Both the position numbers and the translations under genes were made by a program. A stretch of 64,000 nucleotides of DNA from a virus. The notes under the pieces were generated by a model. It saw only the letters and a program-made list of their open reading frames with translations. It had not been told where the DNA came from and did no database searches. Location of the stretch: positions 1-64,000 of IMG/VR virus record IMGVR_UViG_3300021961_000048; one strand, 5' to 3'. Positions 30,201 to 45,200 of the stretch are shown here, piece by piece; within the stretch, counting starts at the first letter, position 1; each line of letters starts with the position of its first letter.

Positions 30201-33200
30201 ACAGTAGTATGTGCCCTGATAGGTATTGGTTGCAGGATCGTCACCAGGCATCACGAAGTCGGAATACTTCGCCTTCATGCGACCAACAGCGACCTCAGCG
30301 ATCCACTTATCGTTCTTAAGAATGAGATCTGCAGCATTGCGATGAGAGTCACGACCCAGGTCGATGTCCTCAACAATCACACGCTTGTCTTCGTAATCGA
30401 TTCTCTTGGCAGTTGCAGAGGATACTGTCTGACCACTGAACTGAGCATAAACCTCAGAGGTGGAGACAATAAACGGTTGCTCCGCATTCAGACCCAGAAC
30501 GATTCTTTCATCATCCCAGTTATTGCTGGTAGGTGCAGTGAATCCTGCAGTGTACTTGGCATAACCCTTGTAGACTGCAATCTGATCAGCGTTACCGATG
30601 AATCCATTGGAACCTGTCAGGTTAGAACCAACGTAGCAAGGACCCCAACCGAAATCATCGTTGTTTGTGGCACTACCACCTGCCTGAACACCATCCACGT
30701 ATGCGAGCATCACTCCAGATGTTCTGACGACTGCAACGTGGTGCCAGGTGTTTGCAGTGAATACCGCGTTGGAGATGATCACAAGGTTGCCAGAACCACT
30801 GTAGACACGCAGAGTGTCATTGTTAATCTCAACCATCAGACCTGTGCCAGCAGTGCGACGCAGATCAAACAGTGTTTGCTGACCAACAATACCAGTCGGA
30901 TAGAACCAACCTTCCAGGGTGAAATCGCCTGTGCCGAAGTCAAAGTCATAGGACTCTGCTTGCTTCAACCAGGAGTTTGCAACAAACTTCAGAGACTTAG
31001 TGCTGTTTGCCAAGTCAGTCTTGACGTTCAGAACACTCTGAGTAACTTGTGCAGCACCAGGGTTTGTGAGAGTGGAGTTTGTGATGTACTCATCGGCAGC
31101 AAATGTGCCACCAACGCCTGCGCTGGTTGCGAACAACCACTTCAGACCAGAGTTCACGCCTTCCAGAGACATGGTTGTTCCAGAAGTCACGCCACGGACA
31201 TTATCAAGTCTGTTGAACAAACCAGTGGACTTGTTCTTGTATGCAATCTTAATGACACGAACAGTTTCACCATCTCTGAAGGAACCATCGTCGATGGAGG
31301 ACAGAGCGTTGATATTTGCAAGTGTTTGATTGTTGATTGCAGTAGTTGCAATGGTTGTCAGAGTATCGATAGTGGACTGAACGTCAGCACAGTTTGTATC
31401 GGACTGATTATTACCATTTGCATAGTTGACATCATAGTCATGACCAGGAGCAGTACCACCGTAGGATGCGGGATCATTCAGGATTGTCAGATCTTTTTCA
31501 TACAGCAGGTTGTTGATTGCTCTCTTAGCGAGATCGCGTGCCTTGTTTAGAGCAGTGATGGTTTCTGCTTCTTCACCTGCAACGCCATTGCTAATGAATG
31601 TGCCGTTCTGGAAGTAGAAGCGTGCCCATGTAACAACACCCAAGTTGCCACCCTGACCAACGTCAGATGCAAGACCATCAACGAAGTAACCAACGTCACG
31701 ACGGCACTTGTCCTCAGTTGCATTGTAGGAGGGTTCTTCGGGATCGATATCCTCAAAGTCCTGATTACCAAGAAGTGTTTCGGTGATCGCTGTCGCCAGA
31801 GTATCAACTGCAGCACGAACGTCTGCACAAGCAGCAGTATCAGTGTTGCTGATCGTGCCAGGTGCACCATATGTAGCGCCACCTTCGGTAACGGTCAGAT
31901 CTTGATACTTGGTATAGACCACAGCATCGATTGTCTCTGTGCCGAACAGTTGGTTTGTGATGGCATCTGCCATGTAATCTGCAGCACGTCCGTATGCCCA
32001 GGTAGTCTCGGCAAGTTGTTGGTTGATGTAACCAAGTCCTTGAGATGTGTAGTACATCTGGATGAACTTGCGAGCATACTTATTACCACCTGCATACATG
32101 TCATATGCAACTGCATCGATGAAGTGACCCAGGTCACGCTTGCACTTATCAGAGTTAGGTACCACCAGAGAGGGGTACTGCAGGATCATATCTTGATAGG
32201 TCTTAGCAACAATCCAAGACTTGTTCTTGATTACCAGACGATATCCATCACGGAATCTAGAACGAGGATCGGTTTGAGGTTGACCAGGATAGTAGAAGTC
32301 TTCATGCTCAACTGAGATTTCTGCAGTTGCGAAGTCAATGATCTCATCCTTCGATGCTGCAATACGATTTCTAGCATCATAGTAGCGAGGTGCAGCGGTG
32401 CCGTATGCAGCACCGTAGATTGGGTTGTTATAGAAGACCTTGATGTTACGGATCTCATCGCCATTGCCAAAGACGCCGTTTGTAAGGTTGGTGTATGTGA
32501 CCTCAGAAGAGCGAACTTCTTCAAAGTCAAGGAAGTAAGCGTTGATACGCTCTTCATCATCAAAGAGTTCTGTAGGTGTGATTGTGGACTTGGAAATGTC
32601 GTCCAGCAGGATGTTCGGATAGCTGGTGCTAACGATACGCTCGAAGAGCAGACCATAGAAGGAGGAACCAGCAGTCAAGATCTGCTCACCAACAACGTCG
32701 TTGGTAACGGGATCTCTATAAGGTGCCAGGAATGTGATGCGTGCTGCCAGGCTGGAACGAGTGGAGTAGACGATATCCTGCAGACGGAAGTCAAATACGC
32801 CAGTCTCATACTTAGCAGTACCAGTTGTCTTGCTAACAACGATTGCACTGTTGGGATCGCCATTTTCATCCAAGTTAATCGCGTTGACCTGGGCAGTCGG
32901 GTTGCCACGGGAGCGATTTGTGCAGACCAGAGTTTCATCAAACTCATACAGTGTGGACTGTGTGAGAACGGTTTGAGAAGCAATCAGTGCACTGAATCCG
33001 AGAGCGGAAACATCGATTCTTTCGTTATTTTGGAAAGGACCGCCAACGATTGCGACAATATCGATTGTATTGGTACCCGATGCAACAACAGTTCCAAGAG
33101 CATCGCTAGCAGCACCAGAGACTTGATAACCAATCTCAGGATAGATGCCAGAAACATCAGACAGGTTCAAGCGAGTAATGGTCAAGAACTCAAGACCCAC

Positions 33201-36200
33201 ATCACGATAGACAACCTTAGAAGGTGCCTTCGGTGCTTCCTTGAACACAATCTGACCACCAACTACATCATATGCATCGACAGGTGCCTGAATGATGCCG
33301 TTCAGTGTGATGAGCAACTGGTTGTTCTTAACGATAACCTGCTCGCCCTCAACCGTCAGGTTGAAACCAGTCTGAATACCGTCAAACTCACCAGAGATAT
33401 CATCAAGTTTCTTAACGATAGAGGTGAGGATTTCCTCAGAGTTGGTCAAACGCTTCTTACGGAAGAGAACTTCAGTATTGTTGAAGTCTGAGTAGATGGG
33501 TTGAGCAGCACCGAAAGATGTAACTTGGTTAACGTTGGTGTACTCGTTGATGTTCACCTGTTTGATGAACTCAGTACCAACCTTACGACCAGAGATATCC
33601 TTACCGCCAGTCAGTTGAAGCTGACCGAACATATTGAAACCAGTCGGGTGGTTGTTCTCAAGGATTTGCTCACGCCAACGGTTGATGGGAATCGTGGACT
33701 TAATAACGTAGGAGAAGTTCTGATAGAAGTAAGAGTCCTGAATCTTCTGAACGATTTCGGAAGGCTTACCAACGTCATCGATGAACTTACCAGGAGTTTG
33801 TGTCAGGGAGTCAATATTCAGAACGCCCTTAGCAAGGGAAACGTTGTCAATGACGCCAGATGCACGAGACACAGAACCATTAACACGCTCACCAACAACA
33901 AAGTTGCCAGTAGCATTTACGAGTTTCAGGATCTTAGGACCAATCTGCCAACCATTGTTTTCGGAAACGAAAGCAGTGACGGTTGCATCTTCTTCACTAT
34001 CGCCTTGGTAAACCTTTTCACCCTCAAGGAAGCGAGATGTTTCGACAACTGCCTTTGCTCTACCACCGAATACCTCAGTAAGCAGAACTTGGCGACCAGC
34101 ACCTTGGGTCAAGAATGTGATGAAGTTACCAGACTCAGCGTCGGCAGGAGTCAGTGCAAAGCGGAGTTGATCACCTTCCAGAGAGTTGGTCTCACCAGCA
34201 ATCGCATAGTAGATCTGACCCACCACCAAACTGGTCAAACCAGCAGAACTTGGTTTCGGCAGTTCGCCAACAGTATTACCCACATCATCTGCACGGAACT
34301 GAACAGCAGCACCGTTAGTAATGCCGTGAGGGAAGTTGAACTGCAGGTAGTTCAGGTCGAGGTTAACGACGTAGTTGAACTCAGACTTCAGAGTCACACT
34401 GGGTTCCGAAGAGTAACCAGCACCAGGATTCTTGATCTGAATCTCACTCAGACGGTTGTTCTTAACGATTGCAACTGCTTCAGCACCAACACCACCACCA
34501 CCTTCGATGATAACCGCAGGAGCAGAGGTATAACCAGCACCAGGATCAGTGATGGTGATTTGGGACAGAATGGAGGTATTGAAGAGTTGCAGGTTGATCG
34601 GGAAGGTGATCTCAGGTTTCAGAGTGTAGTCATGGGAATAACCATAACCAAACTCATTGTTCTTGAGTTTCTTGATCTTACCGATGTTCTTACCTGTCAA
34701 GAAGACAGATGCACCGCTACCCTCATCGGGAATGATGACACCCAGGTCAGCACCAGAACCAGTCAGTGTGGGACCAAGGATGCCTTGGATACCATCCACA
34801 TCGACGGTTGCAACTGTGTATCCTTTACCAGGATCGGTAACTACAACGCTAACGATTGTGCCAGAACCGATTTCTTCGTCAACTTCAACAGTGATGCGGC
34901 AGAGACCACCTTCACCATCACCATTGATGGGTACTTGATCATATGTGCCGATAGCATATTCAGAACCACCAGACAAGATCTCAACACGTTCAATCTGACG
35001 GAAAGATGCAATGTCGGAAATGATGGGCAGTTTTTGATAGAAACCACCAGCAGAGATCAGTTTGATGTCTGCAATAGGACCGATTGCTCTCTTGGATGTG
35101 GTGGAGTAATCGGAGTAAGGACGATTCTGATCATCGCTTCCAATCTCAGCATTAGTGTTCTCAGGTTCAAAGTCCAGAGGGAACTGGAACTCATTTGTAG
35201 AAACAATGCTAGAAACCTTATATGTTCCATCAAACGGTGTCTTCTTAACGTCGATGAACGAAGTACCACCCACAGGGGAGTTAGCACCAGTTCTGGACGG
35301 GTCAAAGTAGTAGGAGATGTTAGTAACCTGACCATCAACCTTAAGTTTGACAAACGGAGCATTTGTTCCATCGTAAATACCAGGGGTGCCCTGACGTTCG
35401 ATGTTGTTGAAGGAATACTCCAGTTTGAACTCGTTATCTTGAGAGAATGACAGATAGTAACCAAGGTTGCTGCTGTCGCTCATGTCAAACACATAGTTGT
35501 GGTTTCTGATGAGCAGCAGAGTGGGGTGCTTGGTGTAGATGTTTACACGAGCAATGCTGTTCTGCAAGAATCCTGGTTCGTTTGCAGGAACACCACGTAC
35601 TTGGAAGGTAAAGTCTCTGGAGGAGAACACTTCCTTAACGAAGAAGGAACCGTTAAACTCGCTAGTGCTGAAACCTTCTGTGAACAGAATGTCATTTGCT
35701 GAATATTTGTGTGCACTGTTAGCAACACAATAAACGAGGTCAGTTCTAGTCTGAGTTTTAACTAGGATTGTCTTATCAAGAACTGCAACCAGGGAGATCT
35801 GCTTGACGCTACCAACACCATTGATTTGAAGAATGGTGGGTGCATCTTCCTTAGGATTGACAGTAACAGAACCGCCGATGCTCAGGTTGTCATTAGCAAT
35901 GAAGTTAGAATCGCTGTAGATCTCATCAACAGTGATGGAATACCAGTTTTCACCAGCATCAAACTCCTTAAAGGTTGCATAGTCGCTCAGAGGATCATAT
36001 GTCAGAGTATGCTCCCACTGAACTGTACCGTCAGTCGCGGTGCCAGTAGAGTGTGTCGGAGGATTCTGGGAGGTACGACCTGCACCAACACAGGTATACT
36101 TGTTTCTACCGTAGTAGACAACAGCACCGATGTCATAGATTTTGAGTTTTTCCCAAAGAGGATCCTTAGGAGTAGGATATGCAGTATTTGCAAGATCTAC

Positions 36201-39200
36201 TTCAATCGGAGTATTGCCAGTTGTGGTAAAGTCCCAAGAAACGCCACCATCGCTTGCATTGCCTGTTGTGTGGACTGGTTCATTAGTACCAGCGGTACCG
36301 TTGGTGCTCGCTGTGTAGATATTGCCTGCCGAGTAAACTTGATCGCCAGCAATGTAAGAAGCAGCTTGCTCCCACTCAGGAATATCACGAGCAACGGTGA
36401 ATGTGATGCCAGCGATAACATTCAGACCAGTGTCAGTTGCACTGGTGCTTCTGATCTTATCAGTGAGGTTGAATGTTGCTGCAGCGGGGAAGATATTACC
36501 GATCCTGTAGGTTGTGCCAAGACCAGGATTCTCAATGGTCCCTGCAGGAATCTCAACGATAGTGCCGTAACGCTGGGTAGTACCCTGATCGTTGTACTGT
36601 TGCAGGATTTCGCCCTTAGTAAAGCGGACTTCCTGATTAAATGTCAGTTGTTGGACACTATCAATCTTCTGATATCTTGCATCCTTGATGTAATACTTCG
36701 GTGTTACAACAGGAATCAGGACAAGTCTCTTTCCACCAGGAGAAGGAACAGTAGAAGTTTTAGATCCATACAGAACTTGATCATAGTCAAATGTATAGAT
36801 ACCTGTCTGGAGTTGACTTGTAACCTCAGCATAATCGAGGATTTGCAGACCACCAGGACCAATCGCCCAGGTAGACATGAGGGGTTGTGTCTGGTTGTTG
36901 TAAGTCCAGTTTCCATCCGCAACAAATGCTACAGATGTGGAGTTGGGGAGATCAGTTAATGCAAATGTTCCACGACGATCGTGCTGTCTGTCGATCTTGT
37001 AGATAGAAACGCCAGAGTTGGTTGTTCTAATCGGAACTGCTGCAGTGGGCAGAGTGAACGATGCACCACTGTACTGACTGTCATCATCGATTACAAAATC
37101 ATCGATGTTGCCCAGAAGTGTAGTATAGGTTGTAGGAACCTTGATACCGCCGACATATACTTCATCGATGCCGATGTTTGTTGTGCTTCCAGACCACAGA
37201 GCGAGTTGCTGACCATTGACATAGCAAGCAAAGTCATATGCACCCAAGGTGGGTTGTGTCTTAGACAGAGCAATATGTACCCATGCATCGGCGGCAAATG
37301 TTGCCCAAACGGTAGCAGAGACAGATTCGGCAACTACATTGCTACCCTGCCAAAGAAGTTTCAGTTTTCCGTAAGAAGCACTGCCACTGTCACCATCAAC
37401 AAACAGTCTCAGAGTGTTGGAAGGATTGCTTCCATCATTAGGATGTGTCTCGAAGAATGTGGGTTGAGAGTTGTTGAGAGACTGAGTTGCAGTATCAATA
37501 CGGAACCAACCCTGCAGAGTCCACTCAGAGGTGTTCAGATCCAGACTGGTAATACCGTAGTGGTTTGCTGCTTCCAGTTTTGTAGAACCAGTACCCCACT
37601 TATATGCAACTGCATCGATAGATGCATCGGTTGCGTTGTAGTATTGGGGTGTACCACGATTCAGTTTGGTCTCGTCAAATACATTGATTGTAGTTTGGAC
37701 ATCAAAGGTAATGTCAGAATAACCATATCCACCAAGTTGAGAATCGGTTACAGTCAGGGTGTTGCCAATCAGATAACCACGACCCGTCTTATTCATGCCA
37801 ACGGTAACGATACCATTAGCAGCAACGTTAACGTCCAGAGTTGCATTAACACCGTTTCCACCAGCAGCACTGATATTGCTGTATGTGATGTCCTGCAGAG
37901 CTGCTACAGCAAAGGTCAGGTTGTTGCCACCAAAGTTGCCCAGTTGAGCATCGGTGATGGTGAAGGTATCTGCAACTTGATATTCTTGACCAGGGTTGTT
38001 AACAACGGGGGTTGCAAGACCAGTACCGTCAACAGTGACGTTGAATGTTGCATATTGACCCGTGCCATTCGTGGTTGCCGAGACATTATTGTAGGTATGA
38101 CCCTGAATAGATGCCACAGTCATTTGAAGATTGGGTGCACCAGTGTTCCCCAACTGAGAGTCAGGAATGGTGACTACATCATTCAGAACAAAGTTTTGTC
38201 CACGGTTGACAGGTGTCAGTGATGTAAAGTTGCCAAGATTGTCAAGAGTGATATTGAAAGTTGCACCAGTACCACCACCAAATCCATTGTTTGTAGATGT
38301 CCAGGTAGAAATACCAGAGTATGTGATGCCATTTGTAGCAGTCACATTGAATGTGAAGTTTGCGGCACCTCTGTTGCCCAGTTCAGAATCGGAGATGGTG
38401 ACAGTTTCACCAGCAACAAATCCATTACCAGTGTTAGTGATATTGACAAGAATGATTGCACCACTACTATCAACAGTGATGGCAAACTGTGCTCCAGTAC
38501 CAGAACCAGTAGAGGTGTAGTTAGATACGTTGTAGATTGCACCACCACCAACAGAAGAAACCTCGGCAGTGATATTAGAAGCACCAGTATTGCCAACGTC
38601 AGCATCAGCGATTGTGATTGTATCGCCAACAACATAACCATTACCAGGACTTGTAACGTTCAGGAACGCAACAGAACCATCTGCATTGATAGTTACCTGC
38701 AGTGTCAATCCAGAACCAAGTCCATTGGTTGTTGTTGCAACGTTGCTATACAGAGGAGGTGCCTTAATCGTAGCAACATCAAATGTAAGGTCTGCAGCAC
38801 CACTGTTACCCAGTGAACTATCTGCAATGGTAATGGTGTCACCAACTGCATACGACAGACCAGCAGGGTTGCCAGATACGACAGATGCAGCACCAGAAGC
38901 ATCGATAGTTACATTGAATACTGCTCCAGTACCAATACCAGTTGTAGAAGTTACAGGAACATTGGTATATGTCGAAGGTGCAGTGATTGTTGCAACATTA
39001 AATGTCAGGTTCGCCGCACCATTGTTACCCAACAGAGTGTCACTAATCGTGACTGTATTACCTGCGGCATAAGCAAGACCACCTTGATTGACCTGTACAA
39101 CGGTAGCTGCACCAACACCATCGATGGTGACATTAAATGTTGCATTTACGCCAACCCCATTGTTTGTGCTAGCAACGTTGGTATAAGTAAATCCACCAAC

Positions 39201-42200
39201 ACCAGCAACATCAAATGTTGGGTCGGGAGCACCAGAGGCACCGATATTGCTATCGGAAATCGTCAAGGTCTCTCCGTTGTAGTAACCAATACCACCCTGA
39301 TTAACTGTCAAGGAAACGTCACCAGTCGAGGAGATGCCTACATCGAAAGTGGCACCAGAACCAGTGCTGTTTAGATCGGTGCTAGTTGCGGGGACGTTAA
39401 TGTAGTTGAAACCACCAATAGCGTTGACTTGGAACGTCAGTGCAGGTGCACCACCGCCACCCAGTTGGGAGTCCTGAACAGTGATTGTTTCATTGATCGC
39501 AAACGAAATACCGCCACCAGTAACGGTAATGATACCAGCACCAGATCCATTAACAGTAATGTCGAAGTTTGCACCAGTACCAGATCCAGATGTTGTGTAA
39601 GATACGTTTGTATATGTTCCAGCAACTCTGGAAGGATTGGCAGCACTCACGTTACCAACACCGAGGATATTACCACCACGGAGAGCATTAGCAGCAGAGA
39701 TGTTTGCCATCAGGGTGACGCGACCACCTCTTGCTTGGTCTGCACCACTGATGCTATTCACGGATGCGATAACACCACCACGTCTTGCATCTGCAGCAGA
39801 GAGGTTATTAACAGCGTTAACTGCACCACCACGTCTTGCCTCAGCACCACTGAAGTTGTCGAGGGCAATAACGGTACCTGCACGAACAACATCTGCAGAA
39901 CTAAATCCACCAACGGTAGAAATCTTACCTGCACGAAGAACATTGACAGCAGTGGAAGTTGTCAGTGTACCAATGTTTGTCGCTCTAATCTGCTGAGCAG
40001 AAGAGATAGATCCAAGACTACCAACACCAGCACCGCGAGTTGCAGTAATGCCAGTAACGTTGTTAATGGCAGAAATAAATCCACCAGTACCCTCAGAACC
40101 ATCAAAACGATATGCTGCCACCTGATCGGACTTTTGCTTCTGACCAAAGATGATCAGGTCGCCAGAATCATCAACCGAGTGGGTTGTTGCCTGTACACCA
40201 ACAGTGTCAACATCTTCAATCGTGCTTTGCTTAAGAATGGTGCCATCAAACTTGATGTAGTGTGCAGCAACCTTTCTTACATTCTCAGCATACTTGGTAT
40301 CTGTAACCAGAGTCACATTGCCAAAAATATCAATCTTGATGTCAGCATTCTTGATAGAAACGAACTGGGTGCTAGGAGCAAGTGTCTTATACCAAGACCA
40401 AACGGGTTCGTTAGCATTGATTTGATCAACACCCAGTCTAGCAATACCAACAGCAGAGTTCTTCTGGAGGGCATTGTTGAAGATATCAAAGGTCAGATAT
40501 ACATCATTGTAGCTATCCATGGTGAACCGAGGATTCTGCGGTCTACCACCAGAGATATTGATGTTCTTAGCGTAAGAGAGTTCAATGTTGTTACCATCAA
40601 AGAAGAACTCACCAATGATGATGTAATAGTCGGACATGTTCATGCCGACAAACAGATATCTAGCGTCACCAAGATGCATGATCTGGTGCATACGCTCATC
40701 ATCACCAGAAGAGGAGAACTTACGCTTCTCTCTCATCTCACCGTCTTCATTCATCTGAATGACCCACATGTCATCGGGGTCAGGTGAGTTAGTATCGGTA
40801 TAACCGCAGAGGTATACTCTTTCTTCTTCGCCAAGAGTAACACCCATCGCATAATCGCGACGAGTTGTACCAGAGACGCCAGAAATCTCTTTCTGATATC
40901 TTACTTGCCCTTCAGGTTGGTTTGCATTGTCAAATGCAGACTCATACTTGACAAGGAGAATATCGGGTCTGTTATTAGCATTGTCATACTCTGTTTCACC
41001 AACAACATAGATGATGTCGTTTTCTGCACGCTCATCAAGGTACATTTGCTTGAAGCGAGCAGTCTTGACGTTACCATCGTTGGTTTCAAGAGTGCGATCC
41101 CAGATCAGATCACCAACATCGCTAAACTTGGCAATCCAGGCACCAGTTGTGCCATCAGGTTTGGTGACAGAACCACAAACGTAGACATAGCGGAGGGAAC
41201 TTGTCAGAGAGTGATTGACGTTGAATACGCCAAGGGTTTCTTCACTCTGAGTGGTTTCTCTGTACTCGCCAGCATAGTAACGAGTTTTCTTGAAGATTTG
41301 GGGGTGAGAAACGCGAACTTGGGGAGGATTCTCAGGATCGTAGCTGTTACCAGAGTTGACGATTTTGATTTGAGTATCAGTGATCTGACCAGTCTGGGTA
41401 ACGTTGATATTGAATACAGCGTCCTTACCAGAGGTCGTGATCAGTTCATATGACGGAGGAATCGATTCGTTGTAACCAACACCCTCCTGATCAATGACAA
41501 TATCCTCAATACCAGAAACAACCTTTGTATAGTATGTCTTGTTGGTATTATCGGGGATAACTGCAGATCTGACGATTACTTCATCGCCAACATACAGTTC
41601 ATGGTTGCCATCGGTGGTAATCTTACCGTATACAATGTCGTTCTCGATGACTTTTTGATATCCGAGGATAGTGAGACCTTCCACGGCAGAAACCGCAGCA
41701 GAAGCACCAAAACCACCAGATCCCTCGTTATTGAAGAAGATAACGTCATCTACCTGATAAGAAACACCAGGGTTCTCGATAACGAATCCGTCAATCTGAG
41801 CAGACTCGAACTTAGTGATAGTTTCGACTTCAATGTCAACTCTAGACTCGTCAGAAACGGTCGGGAAGTAATCGTAGATTTGCAGAGTCGATTCTTCGGA
41901 CAGTTCAATGACTTCCAACTGTTCATTGGAGTCAATGATGCCATCACCATTGGTATCTTGGATTTCCAGAACCAGAGGGTATGCCTCAAGTTCTGTAGTC
42001 AGAATATCTGGTTCTCTGTTGGGTTGACGGTCAACATCGATATCAACTTCAGTGAACGGATCGCGGAAACGGACAACATCGGAAGGAATATTATCCTGAG
42101 TCGCATTCTGACTCATATTCCACTGATCGGGTTGAGAATAGAACTCAGGACCCAGAATGTAGGGGAATACTGCTTGACCAGCGTCAGACTCGTCAATAGT

Positions 42201-45200
42201 TACAAAATATGCATAGGTACCATCGGGATACTCTGGTGTCTTACAGAAACGACCGTTGTAGGGGTCCAGATCGCCCAGTTGGAAGGCATATTCATAGTCA
42301 TCAATGAATGTACCTGCAGGATACTGACTCAGTGGAGGACCATCACCACGAGTCGGATTCGGATTGGAATCTACCTCATAAACCAGTGCAGTCTTCTGAC
42401 GATAGGAAGAACGCAGTCTTCTAAGACCACTATTTTGGTCTGTGGGATCAATATATCCATAAGGACCGTAAATCGGGTTGCCATCATACGCCCAACCAAG
42501 AATCGGGGAGTGCTCATTGTTAGCAGTCTGTTCTTGGAATGTATTTGTTGCAGGATCCAGGAATACGTTGTCACCAACCACATAACGCAGTTCTTTGGGG
42601 TCAACGAGGTGAGCATACTCACCACCAAACTGGTTGTTGTATCCAGTGAAGACATAACCTCTAGCAAAGTCATATTTGTCTGCCAGATCGTAATGCAAGT
42701 TCTTTGTCCACTGGAAAACGTTGGGGGAGAACTGTGCAAACTCACCAACTGCATTCAGACGAATAGTTGTATTGCCTTGAGTGTAGTTAATACCTTTGTT
42801 GAGGATTTGGATGCTAATAACCTTACCCTTATCTTCACCAATGGTGCCAATAACTGCCTTTGCAATAGCACCGAAACCATCACCATTGATGACGACGTTG
42901 GGTGCAGTTGTATATCCACTACCAGAGTTAATGATAGCGATAGAGACAATGCGACCATTGATAACGATTGGTTGTGCAAGAGCACCAGAACCAGAGTTCA
43001 ACTTAATGGTCGGAAGGTCGGTATAACCAGAACCAGCATTGGTGAGGCTTACTGCAGAGATAGGACCACGAACACTAGCGGTTGCAGTAGCACCCTGACC
43101 GCCACCACCAGTGATGGAGATGATCGGTTGAGAGGTATACCCAGTTCCAGGTTGTTCAACCAGAACACGACTTACTCTTCCACCAGTGATAACTGCTTGT
43201 GCTGTAGCACCGATGCCACCACCACCCACAACAGATACCAGGGGTTGAGTTTGGTAACCAGAACCACCGTTGGTAACTTCAATGCTAAACAGAGAACCAT
43301 TAACGGTTACTTCTGCAGTTGCACCAGATCCACCACCACCTGTGATCTCCAGTTGAGGTTTATTGCCTGCATCGTACCCTTTACCACCATTAGTGATGTT
43401 AATGCCCGTCAGAGGACCATATCGAAGGAACTCAGAGGACTTATAGGACCATACCGAAACACCATTGACCCATGCACCAACGGCACTATTCGACTTGATA
43501 GTTTCACGCTTAGAAACCGTAGTTACCTTTCTGGGGAAACGCAGCAGTTTACGCTGGTTGCCAGGGATAAGTGCTGTTCCAATGAAAGGACCAATCTTGT
43601 AGTTTGGAAGACCCGTTGCAGCAGCATAAACATACTGTGCATTAAAGAACGAGTTTTGGATGTTGCTGGTAAACGGTGTAATCGCAGTATTGATCGCAGT
43701 AACGTCAGACTTACCACGGTTTAGGTCAACCGACAACAGAATATTGCCCTGAGGAACAATATTTGTAGGAGCAAGCATCTGATAAGAGAACGTATACTCG
43801 TCAAGACGTGCTGTGACTTGGAAGGTGCCGTTATAGACAGTTGGGTTTGCACCATACACTGTCACGTTATCTTCCACCAGAAGACCGTGAGGATTAGATG
43901 TAACAATGGTTGCGGTCTGATTATTCTGACCACCAGGAGTTACAGTATCAACAGCGATAAGTTTTTTGACGTTATACAACCAAGAAGACAGTTTTTCGTC
44001 CTGATCGGTAGCACCAAGAGATGCAACAGTCAGTTTGTCGCCTTCAAGATAGTAGGAACCAGTATCATCAAGAGTTGTGCTTCCTGCCTCAGCAATACCC
44101 AGAATACGCAGTTTGCACTGCTGAGCAGTGCCATAGTTGACGTAAACGTAGATATCAGAATATACAACGGTGCCAGGATCCCAATCCTCTACAACACCGT
44201 TCTTGGAACGAGTACATTCGATGAACTGGTTCAGAGAACGCTCTTTGTATTGAACAATCTCTTCGTCGTTGATACGAATGGTACCGTTTCTTGCTGGCCA
44301 ACCAATCGTAGAGTCAACTGTAATGATCTGATCGGTTGTGCTCAGGAACTCAACAAGTTTCGTCTTGTATGGGATGATAAACGTGCCCTGCAGGGTTTCT
44401 TCAGAGATAGACAGTTCATAAATGGTGTCAGTACCCTTAATGATCGAAATAACGTTCTCGATCAGTGCAGAGGCGGAAGTTACGTTGATATCAACCTCAT
44501 CAGGAATCTGTACCAGCTCACCGTTGATCAGATCGTTGGGATTACCTTCAATAAGGGTTGCACGGAGGATTGTGTCAACAACCCAAGTAGCAGCAGAGGG
44601 AGAAATGACTTCATCGCGAGGATAATAGACATCGATCTCTTCACCAAAGAGAACTTTGAACAAGAACTGGGTTGCAGTCTTGGTACCCTTAGATACATAG
44701 AAATCTCGAATACGCTTGATAACCTGAACAGGGTTTACCTTTGTGTAATCGAGTTGAATGGTTGGCAGGTATTGACGACGGATCTTATCGAAGATCTGAC
44801 GCAGGAATAATGTATCAAGAGACGTAACAGTCGCACCAGCAACGTGATTGCTGAGTCTGAGTTGTCCTTCTGTTGCAAAGATTTGGTTTCCTACGTTATC
44901 ATAGGTGATTGTTCCGCTGGTGCCACGCACACAGCCCACCAGAGCAGACGGTTTGTAACCGTTGCCAGATGTGTTGATTTCAAATCCAGTAACCTCATCG
45001 AAACCAATATCTACCGATGCTCTAGCAGCAGAAGGTTCAGCAATGTAGATTTTTGGAGGGAAGTTGGTATCGTATCCTTCACCAAAGTTGGTGATACTAA
45101 TGTCAGTGATCTCACCGTTAAAGATAGTTGCAACTGCAGTTGCACCTCTACCACCGATCGGCAGACCAGCGGCATCTTTGCGGTCGTCAACAATGTATAC

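Noticed and set aside
37720-40060. Regular repeats that could suggest a CRISPR array or non-coding satellite
   Set aside because: They are multiples of three, stay in frame within the giant gene, vary at the DNA level, and have no spacer-like unique units.
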